Under the pieces are notes generated by a model that was not told the DNA's origin, made no database searches, and was given only the letters and a program-made list of their open reading frames with translations. Shown one piece after another: positions 1 through 5,570 of a stretch of 5,811 bases of DNA (position 1 is the stretch's first letter; every line of letters starts with the position of its first letter). A program made the position numbers and the translations under genes. The DNA is from Propionivibrio sp. (lineage in GTDB: Bacteria; Pseudomonadota; Gammaproteobacteria; Burkholderiales; Rhodocyclaceae). The stretch covers positions 1 through 5,811 of the forward strand of contig JAGNOM010000196.1 in NCBI GenBank assembly GCA_017990155.1. Direction: 5' to 3'.

Positions 1-141
1 GTCTCGGCGTGCATCGGCATCGCCTTCTATCCCGAAGACGGCATCGACATGCTCGAACTCTCAAGGCACGCCGACGAAGCCATGTTCCGCGCCAAGGAAA
101 ACGGCCGCAACGCAGTGGCTTTCTACAATCTTTCGGGTTGA
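1..141 (+). CDS. C-terminal end of a GGDEF-domain protein (probable diguanylate cyclase), 5' truncated by the window
   Basis: Frame 1 is open from the first base to TGA at 139-141 and gives 46 residues. They match the end of a GGDEF domain: an S-x-x-I-G-I-A-F-Y-P-E-D-G strand and turn, a short helix with LSRHADEAMFRAKENGRN, then AFYN and stop. The 'ADxAMYxAKxxGRN' helix is the usual final signature of these domains, which make cyclic di-GMP from two GTP. The GGDEF catalytic loop, the inhibitory site and any sensor or EAL domain lie outside the window, so activity and input signal cannot be judged. The protein ends almost directly after the domain, so no EAL domain follows. It converges on the repressor gene and looks unrelated to the sugar locus. 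Family assignment is firm; enzymatic activity is inferred. Confidence 0.88.
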   Translation, partial: VSACIGIAFYPEDGIDMLELSRHADEAMFRAKENGRNAVAFYNLSG

Positions 142-297
142 GTGCGGGAATCTCCTGTCTGTTGAGCAGCCATTCGCGTCGCAACTGACTTGCGTAATTT
201 TGTCCTTGACCGGCTTGATGTCAGGCGACAGGATTCGGCCATGAGTGGTCATAGAAGGCAAGGAAAACTCAGCGACTCGAACGGCTGGTAACTTATC

Positions 298-366
298 TTA
301 TGGCGGACCCTTAAAAAAACAGGTTTGAGGTAGTTTTCCCCAGTTGTGGGCAAATTATGGACCCTT
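298..366. repeat. Imperfect direct repeat in the convergent intergenic region
   Basis: TTATGGCGGACCCTT at 298-312 recurs as TTATGGACCCTT at 355-366; the second copy lacks three bases and is otherwise identical over 12 bases. Between them lie an A-run and a T-run-rich stretch with TTTTCCCCAGTTGTGGG. The surrounding 142-379 interval has no convincing gene and no strong Rho-independent terminator for either converging gene. Spaced short repeats of this kind occur at the ends of some insertion sequences, so a relic is possible, but no transposase fragment is visible. Confidence 0.4.
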
Positions 367-379
367 CTGCGTAACCCGA

Positions 380-1378
380 TTACGGGCAGCCGCAGGAATT
401 CCGGATATGGATCGTCGGCGAGAGGCGAATCGTCTGCCGGTTTCCTTCTGGATTCTTGATGCGCTTGATGAGGAGATTGAGCGCCTTTGCCCCGATTTCC
501 TCAAGCGGTTGCGCCATCACGGTCAACCGCGGGCTGAACAGATCGGCCCAGTCAAAGTCATCGAAGCCGACAAACGCCATGTCCTGCGGCACATCGATTC
601 CGGCTTCGCGCAATGCGCGCATGGCGCCGATCGTCATCAGGTTATTTGAGGTCATGATCGCTGTTGGCCTTGATTGGAGGGCAAGTAGTTGCCGCGTAGC
701 GACCTGTGCAGGTTCGATCGCCGACTCGCCACAACGCACCAGCGCTTCGTCATAGGAAAGTCCGGCGGACTTCAACGCTGCACGATAACCATCAAGCCGC
801 TCGGCCGACGTCGAGTTCCATGCCGCCCCCGAAATGAAACCAATCCTGGTATGGCCGTGGCCAATCAGATGTGCAATCAATTCCTGTACGGCCACCTTGT
901 TCTTGACACCGACCTGATCGAATCCCTGCGTCAGCAAATGGTCTACCAAGACTCCGGGAATCTTGTTGTTTCGCAGATAGGCCAGTGACTCCAGGCGGCC
1001 GTCATCTGCGGGAGCCAGCACGACACCATCGACTCGGCGCTGGTGAAATGCCTGCACAATCTTCAGTTCCTGATCGGGATCATCGTGCGTGTCGGAAAAG
1101 AGCATCATCAGGCCGTTCTTCATGCACTCGTTTTCAATGGACCTCACGACTTCGCTGAAGTAATGGTTGGCAAATGTAGGAATTGCCACGCCGATGGTAT
1201 TTGTCGCAGACATCGCGAGAGATCTCGCTAGCGAGTTCTGGATATAGCCCACCTCCTGAATCGCAGCGCGCACCAGCTTCTCCGTATCTGGATGAACCTT
1301 TCGCGTTCCGTTCAGTACGTGCGAAACGGTTGTTACAGACACATTCGCCGCTTTCGCGACGTCATCCATCGTAGCCAT
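380..1378 (-). CDS. LacI/PurR-family transcriptional repressor of the adjacent sugar operon
   Basis: 332 residues, the normal family length. Residues 4-24 form the N-terminal helix-turn-helix (MDDVAKAANVSVTTVSHVLNG); its recognition helix differs from my recollection of E. coli PurR only at residue 15 (V for T) up to H20. Residues 48-54 (NSLARSL) are the hinge helix, with L54 at the place where PurR inserts a leucine into the central CpG of its operator. Residues about 60-332 are a periplasmic-binding-protein-like effector domain with family landmarks: RRVDGVVLAP, GHTRIGFISG, ERLDGYRAAL and VGFDDFDWADLFSPRLT. The start ATG (1376-1378) is preceded by AAGGTG seven bases upstream on the minus strand. 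The gene is divergent from the binding-protein gene and separated from it by the operator palindrome, so local control and autoregulation are likely. The effector is unknown; a sugar such as L-fucose or a catabolite is inferred from the neighbours. Confidence 0.93.
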   Translation of the reverse strand: MATMDDVAKAANVSVTTVSHVLNGTRKVHPDTEKLVRAAIQEVGYIQNSLARSLAMSATNTIGVAIPTFANHYFSEVVRSIENECMKNGLMMLFSDTHDDPDQELKIVQAFHQRRVDGVVLAPADDGRLESLAYLRNNKIPGVLVDHLLTQGFDQVGVKNKVAVQELIAHLIGHGHTRIGFISGAAWNSTSAERLDGYRAALKSAGLSYDEALVRCGESAIEPAQVATRQLLALQSRPTAIMTSNNLMTIGAMRALREAGIDVPQDMAFVGFDDFDWADLFSPRLTVMAQPLEEIGAKALNLLIKRIKNPEGNRQTIRLSPTIHIRNSCGCP

Positions 1379-1490
1379 GCTTAAGCACCTTTTTAGTTGT
1401 TCTCAGTTTTCCAGACTCAGCACACAATTTGCCGCCTGCCGCGTTTCACTCCAAACCTTGCGCGCCTGGCAGCAGTCCGGGATTCAGGTC

Positions 1491-1520
1491 AATAGAGACA
1501 AGGCGAAATTTATCACGCAA
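1491..1520 (-). promoter_or_regulatory. Possible promoter of the repressor gene, with its -35 inside the operator
   Basis: Read on the minus strand, TTGCGT (1520-1515) and TCTATT (1496-1491) are separated by 18 bases and would direct transcription toward the repressor start at 1378. The -35 matches the sigma70 consensus at 3 of 6 positions and the -10 at 4 of 6, so this is weak on sequence alone. It is listed because the -35 is the outer arm of the operator palindrome, mirroring the rightward promoter and implying autoregulation. Confidence 0.28.
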
Positions 1521-1542
1521 GCGCTTGCGCAAGCGCTTGCGT
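1515..1542. promoter_or_regulatory. Tandem LacI/PurR-type operator forming a 28-bp perfect palindrome
   Basis: The 28 bases are their own reverse complement, centred between 1528 and 1529. They resolve into two overlapping 16-bp sites, ACGCAAGCGCTTGCGC (1515-1530) and GCGCAAGCGCTTGCGT (1527-1542), each holding the 12-bp palindrome GCAAGCGCTTGC with a central CpG. The site centres are 12 bp apart, about one helical turn. The PurR consensus as I recall it is ACGCAAACGTTTGCGT, differing mainly in one base per half-site. The element lies between the divergent repressor and transporter genes and overlaps the predicted rightward promoter, so repression by the adjacent LacI-family protein is the simplest reading. 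Binding itself is inferred. Confidence 0.85.
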
Positions 1543-1553
1543 TGCCATAGAAT
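1525..1553 (+). promoter_or_regulatory. Predicted sigma70 promoter of the transporter operon, overlapped by the operator
   Basis: TTGCGC (1525-1530) and TAGAAT (1548-1553) are separated by exactly 17 bases. The -10 matches TATAAT at 5 of 6 positions, the -35 matches TTGACA at 3 of 6. The right-hand operator site (1527-1542) covers most of the -35 and the spacer, an arrangement in which a bound repressor would exclude RNA polymerase. Transcription would begin near 1560, leaving a leader of about 118 nt before the start codon at 1678. Confidence 0.55.
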
Positions 1554-1677
1554 TCTCTTGGCGGCGGTTTTTACAAAACACTCGCTAGCAAAAAAACGCA
1601 TTGTCCGGGGCAATCAGAATACCGAACCCCATAATCCGTAATGTTAAATCTTTTACTAGTCGCGCAAGGAGAAGAAA

Positions 1678-2769
1678 ATGAAAATGGGAATACTCGCCGC
1701 AGCACTGATGGGTATTACGTTGGCAGCGGGCAGTGCTATGGCCGAATCGAAGCCGGTGATTGGCGCATTGATTCGAAATCTGGACGATCAGTTTCTCAAT
1801 GACTATACCGCGAACCTAAAGAAGGCTGCCGCCGCCAAGGGCGCTGAGCTGAAGATCATGGACGCCCGTAGCGACATGGCAACCCAGCTTGATCAGCTGA
1901 ATACTCTGGTGAGTCAGGGCGTGAAGTACTTTGTGGTGGTGCCGGCCGTCACCGAGGGGAGTGAGCAGTTGGCCAGCGTGATTGCCTCCAAGAATGGCGG
2001 CGCCGCGTTCTCCAACACCGCACCGACCGTCGCCGCACTCAAGAGCAGCGCCAACTTCTTCCTGGCGTCGTCACCCGAGTCGATCGCCGGATCAATCCAG
2101 GCTGATATCGTCGACGCTTACTTCAAGAAGTTCCCGAATAAACTCGGACCAGGCAAATCGATCAACCTCATCTTGTTTCTCGGTCAGCTCGGCCACCCGG
2201 CTCAAATCTATCGTACGCAGGCGGTGTTGAAGGACCTAGAGAAGAAGGGCTACAAGGTCAATGTCATCGCTAAGGACACTGCCAACTGGCAGCCTGACGA
2301 AGCCCAGCAGAAGATGGACGCTTGGCTCAATGCCTACAAGGGCAAGTTCAACCTGATCCTGGCCAACAACGACGCGATGGCGCTCGGAGCGGTCGAATCG
2401 TTGATCACCGCAAAGTACGTGGATGACCCTGCCAACCCGACCAAGGATGTGGATGGTGACGGAACCTTCCTGAAAGTTCCTGTGATCGGCGTCGACGCTA
2501 CGCAGGTTGCGCTGCGTTCAATGTCAGAAAACAAGCTCTACGCTACCGTGCTGCAAGACGCTGCCGGTCAGGCGACCACAGCATTTGATCTGGCCTATAC
2601 GATGGCCACCAAGGGTGCGGTGAATGGTGCGACGATCAATGACATCAAGCCGCTCGACAGCGCCATTGAAGAAGCGCCGGCCAACGATCCCGCGCTGGTC
2701 AAGCAGATTTATCTGGTTCCATTCAAGGGCGTGACCAAGGAGAATCTTTCGACCTTCCTGAAGAAGTGA
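1678..2769 (+). CDS. Periplasmic sugar-binding protein of an Mgl-type ABC importer
   Basis: 363 residues in the periplasmic binding protein type I (galactose/ribose) fold. Residues 1-22 are a Sec signal peptide (Lys2, hydrophobic core, AMA before E23). By hand alignment to E. coli MglB, sugar contacts D14, F16, N91, H152, R158, W183, N211 and D236 correspond to D37, F39, N113, H173, R179, W204, N231 and D273. Two differ: MglB D154 is A175 and N256 is Q293, so D-galactose/D-glucose may not be the ligand. The MglB calcium loop and its Glu205 are not kept (N225 at the latter place); instead a 17-residue insertion between N231 and D273 carries DVDGDG at 257-262. AAGGAG at 1666-1671 lies six bases before the ATG. 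First gene of the operon; L-fucose is the ligand suggested by fucU, but this is inference. Confidence 0.92.
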   Translation: MKMGILAAALMGITLAAGSAMAESKPVIGALIRNLDDQFLNDYTANLKKAAAAKGAELKIMDARSDMATQLDQLNTLVSQGVKYFVVVPAVTEGSEQLASVIASKNGGAAFSNTAPTVAALKSSANFFLASSPESIAGSIQADIVDAYFKKFPNKLGPGKSINLILFLGQLGHPAQIYRTQAVLKDLEKKGYKVNVIAKDTANWQPDEAQQKMDAWLNAYKGKFNLILANNDAMALGAVESLITAKYVDDPANPTKDVDGDGTFLKVPVIGVDATQVALRSMSENKLYATVLQDAAGQATTAFDLAYTMATKGAVNGATINDIKPLDSAIEEAPANDPALVKQIYLVPFKGVTKENLSTFLKK

Positions 2770-2777
2770 TGGCTGAT

Positions 2778-2806
2778 GCCAGGCTGCAGAACATCGCCAG
2801 CCTGGC
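2778..2806 (+). other. RNA stem-loop just after the binding-protein gene
   Basis: GCCAGGCTG (2778-2786) pairs perfectly with CAGCCTGGC (2798-2806) around an 11-base loop, nine bases after the stop codon. No T-run follows (TCTGTTTG), so it is not a standard Rho-independent terminator, and the ATPase and permease continue downstream. Such hairpins after binding-protein genes commonly protect the upstream mRNA from 3' exonucleases or attenuate read-through, so that binding protein is made in excess. The structure is seen in the sequence; the function is inferred. Confidence 0.6.
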
Positions 2807-2810
2807 TCTG

Positions 2811-2875
2811 TTTGCCAGACTATAGTGGTTCGCCGGATTTCTCGGCAACCACACCAATAACAAGAAACTGGCAAA
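2811..2875 (+). other. Second, branched stem-loop in the binding protein-ATPase gap
   Basis: TTTGCCAG (2811-2818) is complementary to CTGGCAAA (2868-2875). Nested inside is a stronger hairpin: GTGGTT (2825-2830) with AACCAC (2847-2852), continued after one bulged C by GCCG (2832-2835) with CGGC (2843-2846), around a seven-base loop. With the preceding stem-loop it makes most of the 169-base gap structured. No gene or separate promoter is evident here. A role in mRNA stability or differential expression is likely but unproven. Confidence 0.5.
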
Positions 2876-2938
2876 TGGCGGCAGTCGTCCGGCCGCCCAA
2901 ACCAATCGCCGCAATGTGTCAATCGCTCAGGAATAAAG

Positions 2939-4450
2939 ATGGATTCGCAATACGTCCTGGAAATGAAAAACATCAGCAAGCGCTTTCCCGGTGTCGTCGC
3001 ACTGGATCGCGTCAGCTTGCGGGTGCGCCCCGGAACCGTTCATGCTTTGATGGGGGAGAACGGTGCGGGTAAATCGACGCTGATGAAATGTCTGTTTGGA
3101 ATGTACCACGCGGAAGAAGGCGAAATCGTGTTCAAGGGAAAGCCAACCCACTTCCCCAGCACGAAAGACGCACTTGATGCGGGTGTCTCGATGATCCATC
3201 AGGAGCTTGCCAACGTACCCGACCGTTCGGTTCAGGAGAACATCTGGCTCGGTCGCGAGCCAGTTTTGCACTTCGGGCCATTCCGCGCGCTTCGGCACCG
3301 CAAGATGCACGACGATACGGTCGCACTGATGAAAGAACTCGAAATGGATATTCGTCCTGATGTCAGGATGGGGCAGCTTTCCATTTCACACCAGCAAGCC
3401 TGCGAAATCGCCAAGGCGGTTTCTTGCGACGCAGCGGTCGTGGTCATGGACGAGCCGACATCGTCGATTACCGAAAAAGAAACCGAGCACCTTTTTCGCA
3501 TCATTCGTGACCTGAAAAGCCGTGGTGTGGCAATCATCTACATTTCGCACAAGATGCACGAGATCTTCCAGATCGCCGACGAAATCTCGGTGATGCGCGA
3601 CGGTCGTCTGATCGGTACGCATCCTGTCGCGTCGATTGACGAAGATCAGCTGATCCGGCTGATGGTCGGACGCGACACCAGTCAGCGCTTCCCGCCGCTC
3701 GACAGCGTCCCCGGCGAAACTCGACTTCAAGTCCGCCATCTGAAATCGACCAATCCGCGTTCGTTCCAGGACATCAGCCTCAGTTTGCGGCGCGGAGAGA
3801 TTCTCGGTATCGGCGGACTGGTGGGTGCGCAACGTACGGAATTCGTCGAGGCCTTGTTCGGTCTGCGAGACATTGCCAGCGGAAGCATCGAGATCGACGG
3901 TAAGCCGGTGCTGATCGAATCAAGCGGGGACGCGATTCACCATGGTGTCGGGCTGATCACCGAAGACCGGCGTGCATCCGGCATCTTCCCCCAGCTTTCG
4001 ATCACCACCAACACGGTGATTCCTTCGCTCTCGAACTACCGCACCGCTTTCCGCAACCTCAAACACCAGAAGATCGCGGAGGAAACGGAACGGCTGAATC
4101 GCCTTTTGCGCACCAAGACACCGTCGATGGAAACGCCGATTCAGAATCTCTCCGGGGGTAACCAGCAGAAGGTCCTGATTGCCCGCTGGCTGATGATCTC
4201 GCCGGACATCCTGATCATGGACGAGCCGACACGCGGTATCGATGTCGGCGCCAAATACGAGATCTATTCGATCATGGTTGACCTCGTCAAGAGCGGCAAG
4301 TCGATCATCATGGTGTCGTCCGAAATGCCCGAGCTCATCGGCATGTCACATCGCATCATGGTGCTCTGCGAAGGTCGCTACACCGGAACGCTTGAGCGCG
4401 AAGCCGCGACGCAGGACGAGATCATGCGTCTCGCCACGAAATACATGTGA
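2939..4450 (+). CDS. Sugar ABC transporter ATP-binding protein, MglA-like (two fused NBDs)
   Basis: 503 residues, close to E. coli MglA (about 506). It hydrolyses ATP at the inner face of the membrane to drive sugar import. NBD1: Walker A GENGAGKST (39-47), Q-loop Q88, variant signature LSISHQ (147-152), Walker B VVVMDEPTSS (D171/E172) and switch His H204. NBD2: degenerate Walker A GGLVGAQRT (292-300) with Arg299 at the lysine position, canonical LSGGNQQ (404-410) and MDEPTRGID (D428/E429). A normal NBD1 P-loop, variant NBD1 signature and degenerate NBD2 P-loop are usual in this carbohydrate-importer class, so this is not a defect. The segments DEPTSSITEKE and ending TQDEIMRLATKYM are specifically MglA-like rather than RbsA-like. 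CAGGA at 2928-2932 precedes the ATG by six bases. The stop codon overlaps the permease Shine-Dalgarno site, so the two are translated in series. Confidence 0.95.
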   Translation: MDSQYVLEMKNISKRFPGVVALDRVSLRVRPGTVHALMGENGAGKSTLMKCLFGMYHAEEGEIVFKGKPTHFPSTKDALDAGVSMIHQELANVPDRSVQENIWLGREPVLHFGPFRALRHRKMHDDTVALMKELEMDIRPDVRMGQLSISHQQACEIAKAVSCDAAVVVMDEPTSSITEKETEHLFRIIRDLKSRGVAIIYISHKMHEIFQIADEISVMRDGRLIGTHPVASIDEDQLIRLMVGRDTSQRFPPLDSVPGETRLQVRHLKSTNPRSFQDISLSLRRGEILGIGGLVGAQRTEFVEALFGLRDIASGSIEIDGKPVLIESSGDAIHHGVGLITEDRRASGIFPQLSITTNTVIPSLSNYRTAFRNLKHQKIAEETERLNRLLRTKTPSMETPIQNLSGGNQQKVLIARWLMISPDILIMDEPTRGIDVGAKYEIYSIMVDLVKSGKSIIMVSSEMPELIGMSHRIMVLCEGRYTGTLEREAATQDEIMRLATKYM

Positions 4451-4462
4451 GGAAACATAAGA

Positions 4463-5473
4463 ATGACTGAACAAGCCGTTTCACAACCCGTCGCCCGCTT
4501 TGAGAACGTCAAGGGCTACCTGAGCAAGCATACCAATCTGGTGACTTTCATCGTTCTGGCGCTGGCGCTGGCCGGCCTGACCGATGGCGCCTCGCTGTCG
4601 ATCGACTCGATCAGGAACCTGGCGGTAGCCGAGTCGATACGCGCTTTCGCCGCGCTCGGCGTCGGCATGATCATCATAACGCGCGGCATCGATCTATCTA
4701 TCGGCGCCGTTGTGTGCCTTGTTGCAAGCGTATCCGCCTCGTTTGCGCAGAACGCCGACTATGCCTCGGCGATCTATCCCGGTGTCGAGTTTCCACTATG
4801 GTTACCGATAGTCGCCGGCATCGCGACCGGTGCTGCGTTTGGCCTGTTTAATGGAGTCCTGGTTGCCTACGCCAAGCTTCCACCGTTCATCGCCACCCTC
4901 GGCTCCATGTCCGTCGCCTTTGGCTGCCAATTGATCTACACCAAGGCAAATGTCGTCGGCAGCCTGAAGGAGCCGTTCAAGGCCATCGGCCAGGGAACGA
5001 CGGCGTCGATCCCGAACCTTGCCATCTTTGTTGTGATCGCATCCCTCGTCGTGTGGTTCATCCTGCGCCATACCCGGCAGGGTACCAACATGTATGCCAT
5101 CGGCGGCAATCCGGTCGCTGCACGCGTGTCGGGCATCAATGTCACCAAAGAGCTGATCCTTGTCTATCTCTACGGTGGCATCCTGTACGGTATCGCCGGT
5201 GTCCTGCTCTCCAGTCGTCTCGGCCTCTCCAATGCGCTGACAGGGCGGGGGATGGAGCTCGATGCGATTGCGGCGGTCACCATCGGCGGCGTCTCGCAAA
5301 GCGGCGGCATCGGCACCATGAGCGGGATGATTCTCGGCGTACTGACGCTGGGCATCATCAATTACGGGATGACGTACCTTGGCGTGGATTCCTACTTCCA
5401 GCTGCTGATCAAGGGCTTCATCATCATCATCGCCGTCTACTTCGACATGAAGAAGTACGCCCGACGCGCCTGA
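4463..5473 (+). CDS. Sugar ABC transporter permease, MglC-like
   Basis: 336 residues, the same length as E. coli MglC. It belongs to the branched-chain amino acid/ribose-type permease family and would form the homodimeric membrane channel for the ATPase just upstream. After a polar cytoplasmic N-terminus of about 25 residues there are roughly eight to ten hydrophobic segments, including the conserved ITRGIDLSIGAVV region. The cytoplasmic coupling loop AIGGNPVAARVSGI (about 212-225) contacts the ATPase. Further landmarks are ELDAIAAVTIGGVSQSGGIGT and a C-terminus (YFQLLIKGFIIIIAVYFDM) that parallels MglC. GAGGAA (4449-4454) overlaps the ATPase stop and lies eight bases before the ATG; the 12-base gap implies one transcript. 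No truncation or frameshift is seen. Substrate specificity cannot be read from the permease. Confidence 0.94.
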   Translation: MTEQAVSQPVARFENVKGYLSKHTNLVTFIVLALALAGLTDGASLSIDSIRNLAVAESIRAFAALGVGMIIITRGIDLSIGAVVCLVASVSASFAQNADYASAIYPGVEFPLWLPIVAGIATGAAFGLFNGVLVAYAKLPPFIATLGSMSVAFGCQLIYTKANVVGSLKEPFKAIGQGTTASIPNLAIFVVIASLVVWFILRHTRQGTNMYAIGGNPVAARVSGINVTKELILVYLYGGILYGIAGVLLSSRLGLSNALTGRGMELDAIAAVTIGGVSQSGGIGTMSGMILGVLTLGIINYGMTYLGVDSYFQLLIKGFIIIIAVYFDMKKYARRA

Positions 5474-5494
5474 CGAGACCTGTTTTCATCTCAC

Positions 5495-5529
5495 GCCTTG
5501 CTGCGAACCCATAAGGATCGCAGCAGGGC
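5495..5529 (+). other. Strong RNA stem-loop between permease and fucU
   Basis: GCCTTGCTGCGA (5495-5506) pairs with TCGCAGCAGGGC (5518-5529) over 12 bp with one G-U pair, around an 11-base loop ACCCATAAGGA. The next bases, AAGCACGAACC, are not T-rich, so a Rho-independent terminator is unlikely on the plus strand. It sits 41 bases before the fucU start and may mark an mRNA processing or stability boundary between transport and catabolic genes. Confidence 0.6.
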
Positions 5530-5558
5530 AAGCACGAACCAAAAGTCACCCTGACCAA

Positions 5559-5564
5559 AAGGAG
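5559..5564 (+). promoter_or_regulatory. Ribosome binding site that sets the GTG start of fucU
   Basis: AAGGAG lies six bases before GTG at 5571-5573. The next codon is TTG, nine bases away, which is the only close alternative. There is no in-frame ATG until codon 20, which would cut off the conserved N-terminus, so GTG is preferred. Confidence 0.75.
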
Positions 5565-5570
5565 AGTTCC

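Noticed and set aside
61..261. 66-codon minus-strand reading frame
   Set aside because: It overlaps the GGDEF coding end in antisense, has no recognisable domain and no clear ribosome binding site; I do not recognise it as a transposase fragment.
311..350. Minus-strand T-run (complement of 312-318) as a repressor-gene terminator
   Set aside because: The only nearby stem (CCCA/TGGG) is four base pairs and is separated from the T-run by about 20 bases.
1607..1630. GGGG/CCCC pairing in the leader, considered as a riboswitch or attenuator
   Set aside because: Only four base pairs around a 16-base loop, with no terminator or known riboswitch core.
1429..1641. 70-codon plus-strand reading frame across the regulatory region
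   Set aside because: It runs through the promoter and operator; its RKRLRKRLR stretch is only the palindrome read as codons, and it lacks a ribosome binding site.
2821..2826. TATAGT considered as a -10 for an internal promoter before the ATPase
   Set aside because: No acceptable -35 lies 16-18 bases upstream (CAGCCT at the 17-base spacing), and the site is next to the hairpin arms.
2524..2979. 151-codon minus-strand reading frame through the intergenic hairpins
   Set aside because: It is antisense to the binding-protein end and the ATPase start, with composition typical of an antisense frame in G+C-rich coding DNA and no domain.
3812..3838. Degenerate Walker A in the second NBD as a sign of gene decay
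   Set aside because: Replacement of the P-loop lysine by arginine in NBD2 is standard in MglA/RbsA-type ATPases; E. coli MglA has it too.
5053..5514. 153-codon plus-strand frame overlapping the permease
   Set aside because: It is an out-of-frame His/Arg-rich translation of a well-supported permease gene.
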